A DNA stretch of 64,000 bases. Origin: Jacaranda mimosifolia (lineage: Eukaryota; Streptophyta; Magnoliopsida; Lamiales; Bignoniaceae). Position 1 is the first letter of the stretch. Every line of letters begins with the position of its first letter. The position numbers and the translations under genes were made by a program. Shown here one piece after another: positions 1-12,115 of the stretch. The stretch is taken from positions 18,953,578 to 19,017,577 of the forward strand of contig CM032131.1 in NCBI GenBank assembly GCA_018894105.1, read 5' to 3'. The notes under the pieces are model-generated. The model was not told where the DNA came from and did not search any database. It saw only the letters and a list, made by a program, of their open reading frames with translations.

Positions 1-1925
1 GGAAGCCCTTGGTTCAAGGAGTGAGCTGGTGACCTTGCATGGAGGAGTAGCACGGCGGCGGCGACAGAAATCGAAGTTATAGATGCGGCGGTGAAAAAAT
101 GGTGTTGGAGTTTTCTGGCCACGGTTGACGACCATTTTAACCTTGAAACTGAAAACTACTTGGACCGTTGGACTCAGGAGGACGAAACGTGGTGATCGAT
201 AGTGGTTCTGACATTTTTTTGTGACGACGGTCGATTGTCGACGACGGCTCTCAAACAGAATCTTCTCCTCATCGCGGTGGTTGCGGTGGTGTGATCGGTC
301 TGTGGTTTCAAGGTCTCGATTGTGTGCTTCTGGGTAAAGATTGGTATTAAGATTATGGTTTTTATACATTTTCATTCATTTAAATCTCTTGTACCTTTGA
401 ATAATCGATTCCAAATTGTATTAGGTAGTGAAAATGTTTCATGCATGGTTGATGTTGGATTTTGGACCCAAAATTTTATCAAATGTGATAATTGGGGAAT
501 TATTGAGTTAATTGAGTTAGAAAAACCCTAAATTTGGAAAACTGGACCTTAATGGAAATCATTAGGTTATTGAACTAAGTGGCTCATTATTACTGCTTAG
601 GATACTGATATGGAATTGAATTGACTATATCTATTGCTCGTATCATAAGAACCCTATAACCGATAGTAAATTAGCCGTATTTTTAAGAGTATTTCTTAAT
701 GATAATTTCGTATGAAGTCTTATGTCGAGTTAATTGAGTGGTTACTGATTTTAGACAGTTAGTAGTAGGGTTTTAATTATTGGAGGTTATCCTGGTTGAA
801 TATCAATTTTAATAAGTAAATCACTCTCATAGTTAGGTGACAAAGAGCAGGAAACTGCGGATCAGTAGGCCATTGACTATAGCTGTCTTCTAAGGCTTTT
901 GGAGGTAAGGGTCTGCCAATCTGGCACCTTTTCTTAACTATCTGTTATCCGTGATAAGCCCCTGTGTGGGTTTTCTGTTTCTGTACCGTAATCTTATTAT
1001 TCAAAATCTGAATTGTGTTTGAAATTCGATTTGTTATTTGTTATCTGATTTGAACACCCCCTGTGAGGGTTATCTTTGATACCGATTTTGTTTTCTAATT
1101 GTTTTAGTGCCCAAAACTTTCTTTACAATGTCAGAATTCTATCCCTTGTACCCTGCAGCCTTGCTGGCTGTCCCCATATAACTTGCTAGCTTCTTACAAG
1201 TCTGTTATTTGTTAAAGGGATCTTGTCGATCTATTGTTCTGTTATGTTACATTGTTGCCTTATGTTATGAACCCTAAATTGCCTTATCGGCCACTGTACA
1301 TTATTGGTTCAACTACGTATCAGTCATAATTATACTGAATGTTAAAAGGTGAAACTGATATCTGTTGGCATTACATTATACTAACCCATGGGATTCCATG
1401 GGCCGAATATCACCCGGAGGGACGCCATGGGGAGGGGGGGATTTGGGCTCGGGACTAGGTCCAAAAAGACGACCGAGCGAAATGGACCGACGGTGACAGA
1501 TCCTCCAGCTAGTCCCACTTACGATCTTGACTTACAAGTAGCTTGAGGTAGTGAATTGTGAGTAGCGGGATCCGGCATGCGGTCGACCATGCCATACAAC
1601 AAGTTGTTACACGCCGAGCTGAGTGCTCAAGCAATGGAGTGATAAGAAAATTCATGTTTAAATAGTACCAATGCTCAGTACTCATAATTATGATTTGATC
1701 TAGGAGTAATAAGGACAAAATGACCAACAACCTATTAAATTTGATTACATGTGTATTATGTACGTTGTTGATTCATACTGACTTTCTTATCGTTATCAAA
1801 TTGTTCATCGATAGTTGTACCTCATTAACTTCTTCTTAAATCTTGTTCTTCTCTTTTCCCTCACTAAGTCCCTATGACTTATCCTCCCTTGTTATTGATT
1901 TCTTTCAAATAGGTAAAGATGGTGA
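1..1925 (+). repeat. LTR-like repetitive sequence, long-LTR retrotransposon type
   Basis: No credible coding region is present; the few short ORFs have no recognisable domain. The stretch has the texture of a long plant gypsy LTR: a GC-richer block near 1-330, then AT-rich transcript-like sequence with 'cccctgtg' phrases near 960 and 1060. A CG-rich block near 1380-1500 contains a 'tcacccggagggacgcca' phrase of a kind I associate with chromovirus LTRs. Neither LTR end, PBS nor coding partner is visible, and the left side is cut by the window edge. The class assignment is inference. Confidence 0.3.
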
Positions 1926-2708
1926 ATGAGGTCTTCAGGCTTGAATGTATTTTGAAATGTACTAGACTTTTGGCTGTGTATATAGGTTTCCAGTATGTTA
2001 AGTTGATTTTGAGATGTTGTGATAGGTCATGAATGATCATGAAGACCCAAACTTGTATATATTTTGCTAATGTTATGTATTTGGATATTTTGCCAGAACG
2101 TGTTAAGTTAAAGTACTATGCATTTGTTGAAGGATTTGAAGAGAAATTTTATGGGCCTATTGCTTGCTATGAGCAAAATATTGACATTGAATTGGTAGTA
2201 CCTCAGCTTAGGTGCCGTCCTAAGAAGGGGTGCTACAAAAGCAATCAAACAAATAGCATAATCTCTAATTAATAATTGACTTTATGATTGATTATTAGCT
2301 CTAATTAACATTGACAATGACATTTAAGTATATTAACTATAAAATCAACCAAAAATGATTATGTTAATTAACTTCATTCTTCAACTTTTTCTCTATGTTA
2401 CAATAATTTTTTTAATACATCTTTTTTCTTCCCAATTTTTCAATTATAATTTATATAAATACACATATGCATTATGAGATTTTTATTAAAAAATATAAAC
2501 CATATATTATTTAATAAATATATACTAAAAGCGGATATTAAATGGAATGGATATTCATTTACCATATCTCTATTCATTTATAATCAAATATTTACTAATC
2601 GAATATGGATAATATCTGCTTTAAACAGATGCAGATGAATTTTGTATAAACGAATACAAATACAAATAGTAAATAAATTTTTAAATATTCATTTACAGTC
2701 CTAACTAT
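1926..2708. other. AT-rich intergenic sequence, nothing recognised
   Basis: A 79-codon open frame at 2033-2272 has no recognisable motif or compositional support. The rest is AT-rich with many stops in all frames. I see no gene or structured repeat. Confidence 0.4.
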
Positions 2709-3474
2709 ACAATTGGTGGACAATCCACCATCATAACAAAACTTACAACGTTCTTTAAACTAGTTTTGAGTCGGCATATGATAAAGGTTCCATATCACAT
2801 AGGTTACACATCACATAGCAAAATTGTTATAGTCAATATGGTTATGCAAAGTATATTTTCGTATATTAAGAATTATAACATAATCTCCCATATTAAAGAA
2901 TATTTTAAACCTTAAACATAAGTAAAACACTCACGCTTATAAAGTTAAGTAGAAACACCCCTTCTAAATCCCTTCTCTTCCTCTAATTCTTTATCCTCCC
3001 CTTTTAATATTTTCCCATCCCACAAAGTATGTTTTCACATATTTCCAATATATATATATATATCCAATTTTTGTAACTCATAGATTAATTACCACTATAA
3101 ATGAACAATACACCACCATTCCTCATTCTTAAATAAAAATTCACCTCTACATATTCTTGAATAAATATACTAGTGCTCCATATTTCCAAGTAAAGACACC
3201 ACTATTAAATTATTAATACGCCACTATTCTTCTTTCTTAAGTACATATGCACCCTTATAAATTCTTGAATTAAAATCCATCATTCCATATTCCTAAGTAA
3301 AGATGCACTTCTTCATTCTTGAATTAAGATGATACTACTACTTATTTTTCTTTCTATTTTATAAAATAATTATCATAACTAATGATTAAAATCTACAACT
3401 TTCTATATTTATCACTCTATTGAATTAGTTATATTTTAATAATAATATTATTATTACTGTTTTCTTTAGGGCAT
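2709..3474 (+). repeat. Left copy of a 766-bp direct duplication
   Basis: From 'ggacaatccaccatcataac' onward this matches 3921-5351 nearly line by line. Shared blocks include 'aaaggttccatatca', 'ttataaagttaagtagaaac', 'cttcttcattcttgaattaa' and 'attgaattagttatatttta'. The copies have many substitutions, so the duplication is old. This copy is uninterrupted and shows the empty site of the insertion in the right copy. It could be two tandem insertions of one non-coding repeat or a segmental duplication. Confidence 0.8.
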
Positions 3475-3920
3475 TCAAAACGTGATGTCCTTGCTGCAGT
3501 TGACACAGTTCAAATTAGTCCCCAAGTGTCGGAATTCTAGAGGTGGCTCCTACGAGTTCAAGAGGTGGCTCATGCCTGTATAGCACTTTGTCACACAGAT
3601 TCAAGAGGTATCTCCTATACACGTGGCACTTTGTCCCGCATAGCACTTAGCTCAATGTATTTCGACTGTTGATTGGCTCTAAAACCATTTTGTTACATCC
3701 CAACTCAACAAAATAAAATATATTTTTTATATACAAATCAATGAATGAAAACTTCAACTAAAACATGTGCTCCGTATCTCTTGACTTTGTCAATTCTCAT
3801 CGCATCTAAAGATATCAACAAAAAGAATGAGCTTGGAAGCCTAGCATGCATTTTAAATATGTTTTAAGATAAAAATTAATCAAAATAACTTATAATTACA
3901 CTACCATGTGACTATAACCC
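3475..3920. other. Spacer between the duplicated blocks, with LTR-like fragments
   Basis: Contains repeated phrases 'gaggtggctc' and 'gtggcacttt' (3540-3660) and a 'tgttacatccc' string near 3693. Similar 'gtggcactta' phrases occur at 35700-36000. This suggests debris of a long-LTR retrotransposon. No open frame is credible. Confidence 0.3.
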
Positions 3921-5351
3921 TAAAATTGATGGACAATCCACCAGCATAACAAAACTTACAAAGTTTTCGAAACTCGTTTCGAGCAACATATAATAAAGGT
4001 TCCATATCATATAGGTTACGCATCGCATAGCAAAATTATTATACTTAATATGGTTATACAAAAATATTTCCATATATTAAGGATTATAACATAATCCCCA
4101 AATTAAAGAACATTTTAAACCTTAAATATAAGTAAAACGCTCACGTTGCAAATTCTTATAAAGTTAAGTAGAAACATCCCTTCAAGATCCCTCTTCTCCT
4201 ATTCCTCCTCTAATACTTTCTCCTCTTCTAATATTTTCTCATCTCACAAAGTATGTTCACATATTTTCAATATATGTATATATAGTCAATTTTTGTAAGT
4301 CACAAATTAATTCCCACTATACATGAACAATACACCACTACTCCCCATTTTAAATAAAATTCACCTCTATATATTATTGAATAAATATGCTAACACTCCA
4401 TATTCCCAAGTAAAGACACCACTATTACATAATTAATACACCACTATTCCTCATTTTTAAGTACACTAGCAATCCACGCATGCGATTCCCGCGGGCATAG
4501 TTTTTTATATAAAATATTTCTTAAAAATTCATGTACTGTAGTCCAATATTAAATAATAAAATTGCAAATTGATTCGAAAATGAAGAATGATGGCAACCAA
4601 AAAATTCAATAAACGAATTTGAAAATTGTACTACACAAATATTGTTGTGTTAAAATAATATCAATTAATTAAAAATAAGAAATAGATTACTAAATCTACA
4701 TTCAAACAAACTCCTAATAATTATTTTTTTCTAATAATCATTTTTCAAATTTTGTCAAATAATTTTCATAAAAAAAATTGCTTGTAAATATCAAAAATAT
4801 TACTCAAAACAGTGATCAGAAATATTATTTTTTTCATAAGTATTAGAAATATAGTTGTAAATGTCGTGATGTAAAAATAATTTTTGATAATTCTTTTAGT
4901 AGCTTTTTTGTATTTTACAGTTAAAACCCTATTGAGTAGAGTTTTTAAATATGGTTAAAAGGCTAAATTTGAAATACCAAAATTTGGTATCACAACTACC
5001 TAATATCCATTCCAATTTTACCCTTTATCTCTCATTGTCTTTTCAAAATTTAGAAAATATTGAAGGACAATTAAGTAAAATATCAAAAATAACTTTCATA
5101 TTAGACACAAAAGTTCCTTCCTTTTTATAATAGCACCCTTATATGTTCTTGAATTAAAATTCATCATTCCATATTCCTAGGTAAAAATGCACTTCTTCAT
5201 TCTTGAATTAAGATAACACTACTTCATATTTTTTCTATCTATTTTATAAAATAATGATCATAATTAATAATTAAAATCTACTACTTTCTATATTTAACAC
5301 TCTATTGAATTAGTTATATTTTAATATTATTATTATTTTTTCGGGCGCATT
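3921..5351 (+). repeat. Right copy of the 766-bp duplication, interrupted by an insertion
   Basis: Matches 2709-3474 in two parts, 3921-4460 and 5127-5351. Removing the 4461-5126 insertion restores a length of about 766 bp, equal to the left copy. The two copies are separated by about 450 bp. Confidence 0.8.
4461..5126 (+). mobile_element. Non-coding insertion (about 665 bp) in the right duplicated copy
   Basis: The left copy reads continuously through 'aagtacatatgcaccc', while the right copy is split between 'aagtac' and 'gcaccc'. The insert begins near 'tagcaatccacgcatgcg' and ends in 'cctttttataata'. That last motif recurs at 18312-18361 and 20853-20902, marking a dispersed family. No terminal inverted repeat or coding sequence is visible, so the class (Helitron-like, MULE-like or other) is undecided. 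Confidence 0.6.
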
Positions 5352-5680
5352 ACAATATGAATATGAATACAATATCCTATCCGTTTTATTATATGCTTGC
5401 ACCCCAACTTGAGATTAATAGGTAAAAAATATCATTTCATTTCAATTTATTAAACTTAAGAAATCAAATGTGGACATATATTTTTTTTCAAATAATCTGA
5501 AACTTTGCTCGAGCTTGAGATAATGAGTAAAAGAATTAGTATATAAGTTACTCGAGCTCAGCTAATTATGTTAGACTCTTTTAAGTTTTATTTTTCACTA
5601 ACAATTAATTCAAACTCAAATCTAATTTGTAGAATACGATAAAATTCAAGGAAAGTTGAATAATTATCATATCCAGGTCC
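5352..5680. other. Intergenic, nothing recognised
   Basis: AT-rich sequence with no credible ORF or repeat structure that I could see. Confidence 0.4.
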
Positions 5681-6130
5681 TCAGCTATAGGACCAATCAA
5701 CAGAATAGGAGGTTAATCCACCAATGGAGGCACCCGTATTAGCAAGTATAGAGATCATTGCATATTCTCTTATGCCAAATGGGCCAGGATTTATTGAAAA
5801 CTCCAATCCAAGCGTAGGATAACGAACCCTTCTTTTTGGGATTAGCTTTGCCATGAGGTAACCCAACGGATACAATACCGCAAGTGTTGATGCCACGCCC
5901 ATGATGCATTCACATGTCTGGTTGAAGACATATTTGTTGAGAATTAATAGAAAGAAGAATGATACGGAACCTAAAAGCATCACACGGAATGTCCAGATGG
6001 GATCCTGCTCGTCATCCTCTTTGTTGTCGCCAGTACTTGCTTGCCGACCCGGCTCCAATGGCCAGGCGGCCGCCACATTGGTGCCGGTGGCCCTTCTTCT
6101 ATATGCAGCTTCACGCATACGGTTACACAT
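5681..6130 (-). pseudogene. Oligopeptide transporter (OPT family) N-terminal fragment
   Basis: A 149-codon frame resembles the first part of plant OPT proteins, proton-coupled membrane carriers of oligopeptides. After a charged acidic N-terminus, 'DPIWTFRVMLLG' (about residues 43-54) matches the family's acidic/xWTFR entry to helix 1. It is followed by a hydrophobic helix with LNKYVF, a second hydrophobic segment, a basic stretch, and 'FSINPGPFGIREYAMISI', the family's NPGPF(N/G)xKEH region. The frame stops soon after. OPTs are usually above 700 residues and I find no continuation downstream on this strand (below 5681), so this is a truncated fragment. A functional first exon with a very distant exon 2 cannot be fully excluded. 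Confidence 0.75.
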
Positions 6131-6778
6131 TCGTGGGAGGAATTATAGTTTGATCAGATGGTTGAATCTTCATTAATTACGAAGGATAGTATATCAGGGA
6201 ATATTGGGGCAATGGAAATAGGAAAATGGATGATGGATGAGAGGGCAAAATGATAATAGGGATCTATTCACAAGAGAAATATGTTGCATTGTGTAGATCT
6301 GCATGGTATTTAGAAAACTTCACATCCAGGCAAACATACTTCCTTCTAAAAATAGAACCAACAAACAAAAACAAAAGAATGACAAACATATCCATTGAAA
6401 TGTGTATGGGAACATATTGTGGCCTGTGGTTGAGATCTTATTGTACGGGCCATACTGCAAATCTTAGGCCCATTAGGTTGAAAAGATACACCCACATCCA
6501 CATGGGCCAAACTCACACTTTTGAGCATGTGGAATTCAGCCTTCACTACTCCTAGAAAGCCGTTCGCTTCCTCCTCTGAACATGATTTTCTATTATTATG
6601 TTTTTCCATATTTGATTACAATAACTCAAAATTAAGCACCATGTATAGAAGCGTTTAATTATATTTTGCTTCTGAAATAAATGCACACTATGGTGGTGAT
6701 TGGTATGCATGAATGAAATTAAATGAGAATTGAATGACTTTAGGAATAGAATAAACATGGAAAATGAGTGATGTTAAT
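6131..6778. other. Intergenic, no gene
   Basis: Short overlapping ORFs on both strands (6250-6555, 6346-6609) lack motifs and overlap each other. Upstream of the OPT fragment's start (above 6130) no promoter element stands out. Confidence 0.4.
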
Positions 6779-7456
6779 TAGACTCGGCAAAAAAATACCC
6801 AAACCCACGGGTACCCAAAAAAATGCAGGTAATGGGCCACAATTTATGACCCAATAAAATGTGGGTGATTTTACCCGTCTTTTTTTGGCCCAACCCGCGG
6901 GTACTCACAAGTAACCCATGAATAATTATTTATATTTTAATTTTTAATTTTTCTCTAATTTTTGCAACTATTTTGGAAGGTATAACATTTTTTTTTGCTA
7001 ATGATATCAACAATATTTAAGTGGTGTTTAAACTTTTATTCAAAAAACTTTTGACATATAATGAAATTTAAATTTAAACTTCGAAATGTAATATAACTTA
7101 AATTTAATAAATGTTTAAATATTTAAGTTGTAGTTTTCAAACTAAAACATTTGACATGCTTTAAAATATTTGTTCAATATAATATTTGAAATTTGTAGCC
7201 TCTTTTATTAATTTTTATTTAGGTAACATTTAAATAATATTATGTAAATTTAAAAAAAATACTATTTTTTCTTTAAATATATATATAAAAAAAATAGTAC
7301 GGGTACCCGTAGGTTACCCATTACCCATAGTCATGGGTAATGGGTCCACTATCTCGTACCTAATAAAAAATGGGTAATTTTATCCGCAGGTAAATTTACC
7401 CAACCCATTTTTACCCGCTCTTGGGTTACTCGTGGGTACCCATTTGCCAGGTCTAA
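6779..7456. mobile_element. hAT-like non-autonomous element with GGGTACCC-rich ends
   Basis: The left end TAGACTCGGCAAA pairs with the right end TTTGCCAGGTCTAA. Both subterminal regions are rich in 'gggtaccc', 'acccgc' and 'gggtaa' in opposing orientation. The flanks carry 'gttaat' at 6773-6778 and 7457-7462, a probable (partial) target duplication. The middle is AT-rich and non-coding. TIR style and length fit hAT-related MITEs of plants. The superfamily call is inference. Confidence 0.7.
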
Positions 7457-7838
7457 GTTAATATAAGTTATACTATGCTTGGTATGACAAATGAATAAAA
7501 TCGTCATTATTTACTTAATTCCAATATCATGTTAGGGGTGTGCATTCGGTTAACTGAAATTTTTGATTTTTCGAAAACCATAACCAAAAATTGAACTGAA
7601 CTAAGTTTTTAACTGAAAAAATCAGTTTGATTTCAGTTTTAACCGAAACCGAACTAGTCACAATCGATACTAAACCGGGAAAAAAAATCCTGTTTTTTGT
7701 ACCAAAAAATGTGATAAAAGTTTGTTTAATAAAAATTTGAATTGGGTTACTTATTTTTTTAGTACCAAAAAATTTATTTGATAAAAGTATAATTTTTTTA
7801 TAAAAGTATATTGATATAAAAATATTTGTTTTTAGGTG

Positions 7839-8477
7839 TGATATAAGGTGGCCCAAGACCTTGGCCCAGAGACACAGCGCCAGGCCCAATCTTGCATCCG
7901 ATGCCCATAGGTGCAATCGACCTCGGTCAACCTCTATCTTGACCCGTGCCTCCGTGACAAAACGGCGTGTGGTCAACTTTGTCGACTAGAGAGGTCAAGA
8001 CAGTATAGTACGCTGCCTCCGCATTAATGGCGCATGCCACCCCCTTTACCGCCTGACACAGTAGGTGCCTCAACAGTGTACTACCATGTCCTTAAAACCT
8101 GGAATGGCAGTTACCTGGAACTATCCAGATAGAGGAAATTACTAATCACCCCTTGCACAAGGTAAAGGCCCTTTGAACGTACAAGGGGCATCTCAAACAA
8201 TTCCCCAAAAAGGATAAGGCTATAAATACCCTCACTTCAACCTTTTGAAGGTATGCTCTCATACATACACTAAGCCCTTATTCTACTACTCGATATATCT
8301 TGTCGACCCATACTAACTTGAGCGTCGAAGGGCCTAAGTCGAGGGCTGCTCGGCTAGCCTGACATTTGCTGTTGATTACAGGATTCAACCTCCTTTGCAC
8401 AAGCATATTGACCAGAAAGGTCGAATCCCATCCAGTTTCCTAATTGGACCAGTATAAAATGAATCGAACCCTCATCA
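7839..8477 (+). repeat. 5' LTR of Tat element 1 (639 bp)
   Basis: Begins TGATATAAGG and ends CCCTCATCA. It is about 49 bp shorter than the 3' LTR. The missing parts are a 'ccaaaccaagctgg' stretch near the start and a block between two 'cctc(c/t)gcatta' repeats, which looks like deletion between short direct repeats. U3/R contains the TATA box at 8221. Confidence 0.95.
8221..8228 (+). promoter_or_regulatory. TATA box of the 5' LTR
   Basis: TATAAATA in the context 'ggctataaatacc', about 255 bp before the LTR end. It is conserved at 17531-17538 in the 3' LTR and has counterparts, read on the minus strand, in both LTRs of element 2. Expected to direct genomic RNA start about 30 bp downstream (family knowledge). 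Confidence 0.8.
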
Positions 8478-8499
8478 TTTGGCGCCGTCTGTGGGAAAC
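8478..8499 (+). other. Primer binding site of Tat element 1
   Basis: Starts immediately after the LTR with 'tttggcgccgtctgtgggaa', the tRNA-complementary site for minus-strand DNA priming. Element 2 has the cognate 'tttggcgtcgtttgtgggaa' on the other strand at 49708-49727. I cannot name the tRNA from the sequence alone. Confidence 0.8.
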
Positions 8500-8518
8500 C
8501 CTGAATCCTCTATCGAAA

Positions 8519-9862
8519 ATGGAGAACACCAGGCTAGCTTCCTCTGGGAGAGAAGAAAACAGGAGGTCCAGCTCCCTTCCCCTTCGACAACATCCAGAAC
8601 CAAATGCCCAAGGATCCAGCACCCAACCTGAGCCTTTGGTCATGTTAACGATGCCTCAGTTAATGAAGTTCATTAGTGAGCAAATCTCAGTGCAAATTTT
8701 GGCCCAACTCTCAGCCGCGTTGAATCGACACGCTGTATAGCCGGAGCCGGAGGCCAGTGCCACACCCCAGCCTGCAATCCCGGAGAGAGCGCGCCTTAAG
8801 GAGAACTCTCAGCGACCAGAATCGCGAAAGCCCCCATCGAGAAGAGAACTGAGCCTAGGCCATTTTCCTAGAGAAGTGGCCCGTCCCCCGCCACGGGAAG
8901 AGGTAGCAGATTCCATTGATCACGGCATTCGACCCCTTCGAGCCCCGCAGTGCGATAGGGTCGAACGCTCCAGATTCAGACCAAGCAAAAATGCGTCCCA
9001 GGCGGACCAACAGGAGTGGGAGGAGGTATCTCATCAAGTACAACAACTGAACAAGCGCCTGGATGAGATCTCGAAGAAGAACATAGAAAGGACTCTCCAC
9101 CTAGATGGGCAACAGAGGTTCCGGAAGGAAAGAGACTCACCGTTCGTTCAGGAGATCATTGACGAACGTATCACTGTCGATGCTAAGATCCCGACTGGAC
9201 TGCTAAGGTATGACGGCCCAACGGACCCGAATGAACACCTGTTGCAATTTGAGCACATGATGCAACTGCATAGGCATAATGAGTACATCCATGCGAAGAT
9301 GTTGGTAACCACATTTCAGGGAGTAGGTCTTGATTGGATTGTGAAGCTGGAGTCGGCGTCTATATTTTCGTATGACCAGCTGTGTGATAAGTTCTTGCAT
9401 CAATTTGCAAGTAAGAGAAAAGCCAAACTCCCCCATACGCATTTTCATACAGTGAGGCAGAATGAAAGAGAGTCCCTCCGCAATTTTTTCACCAGATTCA
9501 ACATAGAAGTATTGAAAATTGACAGGCCGAGGATCAAGTTCTTGATAGATGTGCTTTTCCTGGGCCTAAAACACAAATAATGTGCGAATGCGCTCGTGCG
9601 CGAACAACCCAGATCGATGGAAGAGCTTCTCGACCTCGCTAAGAGGTATATGACCCAGGAGGAGATGAATAAGCTAAAATATGGTAGTTTGGAAGTCGAC
9701 AGAAAGAAAAACAAGGAGAAAGATGACTGCCAAGTTAGAAAGGGGCATCGTTCCCCAATAAAACGCTTCCACGACTACACTCCGCTCAACCTCCCGAGGA
9801 AAGAGGTAATGTTCGCCATACAACATGAGAACCTGCTCAAGAAGCCTAGAAAAATCACATAA
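8519..9862 (+). pseudogene. Gag region of Tat element 1
   Basis: One reading frame from ATG 8519 with in-frame stops at 8738 (TAG), 9578 (TAA) and 9860 (TAA). The N-terminal part is polar, Arg/Pro-rich and disordered-looking. A coiled segment with 'QLNKRLDEI' precedes the retrotransposon gag capsid domain (about 9170-9570) with 'YDGPTDPNEHLLQFEHMM', 'WIVKLESASIFSYDQLCDKF' and 'FNIEVLKID'. After the second stop come 'MEELLDLAKRYM' and a basic linker to the zinc knuckle. The aligned element 2 protein has Glu at the 9578 stop position, so that stop is a point mutation. Role: capsid assembly around genomic RNA. Confidence 0.9.
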
Positions 9863-9871
9863 ACTAAAGCT

Positions 9872-11044
9872 ATGAAAAAATCAAAGAAATACTGTCATTT
9901 CCATAGGCAGAAAGGGCACGACATGGAAGAATGCTTCAACTTGAAGGATGAGATTGAAAGACTGATTAGACAGGGCTATTTGAAAAAATTCATTAAGGAA
10001 CAGGTCAGGAGAGAAGAGGGCGGGACCGACCGGACTCCTCGTAGAGAAAGGTCGACCAACCCGAGGAGAGAAGAAAAAGGGAAAAGACCCACCCAAATCC
10101 CCGACCCGCCCATTCGAGGAGTCATCAACATGATTGCAGGAGGCCCCACTGAAGGGGATTCTAGGAATGCAAGGAAGCAAACACAAAGACAGCTCGAGTC
10201 GACCAAACCAACAAAGGTCGAAATAGTATTTCAGCTCTCAACTAGCTCCGGGTCAATCTCCTTCAGCGACTCAGACCTCAACCATATGGAAAACAAGGGA
10301 GTCGACAAAAAAATAGACTGCCCCATGATGGTAACTCTTGAAATTGCCAATTTCGAGGTCAAAAAGGTATTGGTCAACAATGGTAGCTCTGTGAACATCA
10401 TGTTCTTGTCCACCTTGAACAGAATGAAATTAGGAAAACTAAAGTTTGATCCAGTCAAAACACCATTGGTCGGATTTGGTGGGTCCGAGATCATCCCTGA
10501 AGGATCCATCAACCTTTCCACAACATTTGGACAAGGCTCCCGCAGCCGAACATTGATGATCAACTATCTGGTGGTCGACGCCCCATTTGCATACAACGTC
10601 ATCGTGGGTCGACCAATCCTCAATGACTTCAGAGCCATCGTCTCCACTTACCACATGAAGATAAAGTTCCCGACCCCAGCTGGAGTAGGTGAACTCTTAT
10701 GTAACCTCAAGGATGTGCGGCGCTATTACACCATTTCAGTCGATTCCAACGAGCAGAGGAAACGACCTCAATTGAAGCCCTCGGGGGATGTCCTAGTAGC
10801 AAAACCCGATGAGGGACCTTCATCTAAGAAGAGGAAGTTGGAAGACACCCGGGTCAAACCTGTTGGGGAGTTCAAAACAATACAGCTCGAACCTGAAAAC
10901 CCCGACAAAACCACCAGGGTCAGGAGTGATATGGGAGATCGATTGGAATGTCTTATGGTCAACTTCCTCCGACGCAACATTGATGTGTTTGCGTGGAAAG
11001 CCGCAGATCTTCAAGGAATCGACCCCAACATCATTGTCAATTGA
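9872..11044 (+). pseudogene. Gag zinc knuckle and aspartic protease of Tat element 1
   Basis: Same frame as gag. The zinc-knuckle-like motif 'CHFHRQKGHDMEEC' lies at about 9893-9934. A charged linker leads to the protease at about 10340-10720 with 'KKVLVNNGSSVNIMFL'. The retropepsin active site should read D-x-G-S; here the catalytic Asp is Asn (AAC). The flap and second half include 'LVGFGGSEIIPEG' and 'YNVIVGRPILND'. A C-terminal linker 'FAWKAADLQGIDP' joins to RT and ends in TGA at 11042. The protease, if made, should be inactive. Confidence 0.9.
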
Positions 11045-11050
11045 CTCAAT

Positions 11051-12115
11051 GTGGACCCAGCTCACAAGCCAGTAAGACAGAAGACAAGAACCTTCAATGC
11101 TAAGAGGTCCCAAATCATCAAGCAGGAGATCAACAAACTCTTAGAGGCAGGATATATTGTAGAAATTCATTACCCTTCTTGGCTTTGCAATGTTGTACTT
11201 GTCCCTAAGAACGAGGGAAAATGGAGAATGTGTAATGATTTCACTGATTTAAATAAAGCTTGCCCGAAGGATCCTTATCCCTTACCTCGTATAGATTTAT
11301 TAGTTGATTCAACTGCTGGATGTGAGTTACTTAGTATGATGGATGCCTTCCAAGGCTATTATCAAATATTTATGGCACCTGAAGACAGGGACAAGACCTC
11401 TTTCGTCGTCCCCAACGGTGTATACTATTTTTTGCTCATGCCCTTTGGACTCAAAAACGCAGGTGCAACATACCAAAGATTGGTCAATTTCATGTTCAAA
11501 AATGAGATCAGAAAGTTGATGGAAGTCTATGTCGATGACATGATTGTAAAAACCGAGAAGGTTGAGGACCACCTAGTCGACCTCAGCCACACCGTCGCCA
11601 TATTGAGGGCCTTCGGCATGAAACTCAACCCTAACAAGTGTATATTTGGTGTACGAGGGGGCAAGTTCCTCGGGTATATGGTCAGTCAGAGAGAGATCAA
11701 GGCAAATCCGCAGAAGATCCAAGTGATCCTGGACATCGCCCCACCCCGCACAGTTCAAGAAGTCCAATGTTTGGTCGGCAGGGTCATAGCCCTCGACAGA
11801 TTCATAGCTCGATTAGCCGACAAGAGCCTACCTTTCTTCAAAATCCTCAGAAATGCCAAAAGATTTGGGTTCCAGTGGAATCAGCATTGTGATCAAGCTT
11901 TGGTAGAGCTCAAGCAATATTTGTCTTCACCACCCATGCTCGCCAAACCCAAGTTGGGAGAAGTGCTACAACTGTATCTAGTTGTATCCTCTGCCTCAAT
12001 CAGTTCGATATTGATGTCGACAAGAGAAGGGACCCCCCGTCCTGTATACTATTGCAGCAAGGCTTTGCACGAGCCTGAACATAATTATTTAGAGGTCGAG
12101 AAATTTGCTTTATAA
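11051..12115 (+). pseudogene. Reverse transcriptase and first RNase H half of Tat element 1
   Basis: In the same frame as gag. RT core motifs in order: 'VVLVPKNEGKWRMCNDFTDL', 'PYPLPRIDLLVD', 'MDAFQGYYQI', 'MPFGLKNAGATYQRLVN' and the catalytic 'YVDDMIVK' (about 11527-11550), all intact. Then comes the connection domain 'FLGYMVSQREIKANPQKI' and the gypsy-type RNase H with 'VYYCSKALHEPEHNYLEVEKF'. TAA at 12113 interrupts it. The substrate is element RNA/DNA; activity would be cytoplasmic reverse transcription in capsids. Confidence 0.93.

Noticed and set aside
6346..6758. Minus-strand ORFs upstream of the OPT fragment as its missing N-terminus
   Set aside because: Composition and motifs do not fit OPT N-termini, and the fragment already has a plausible start.
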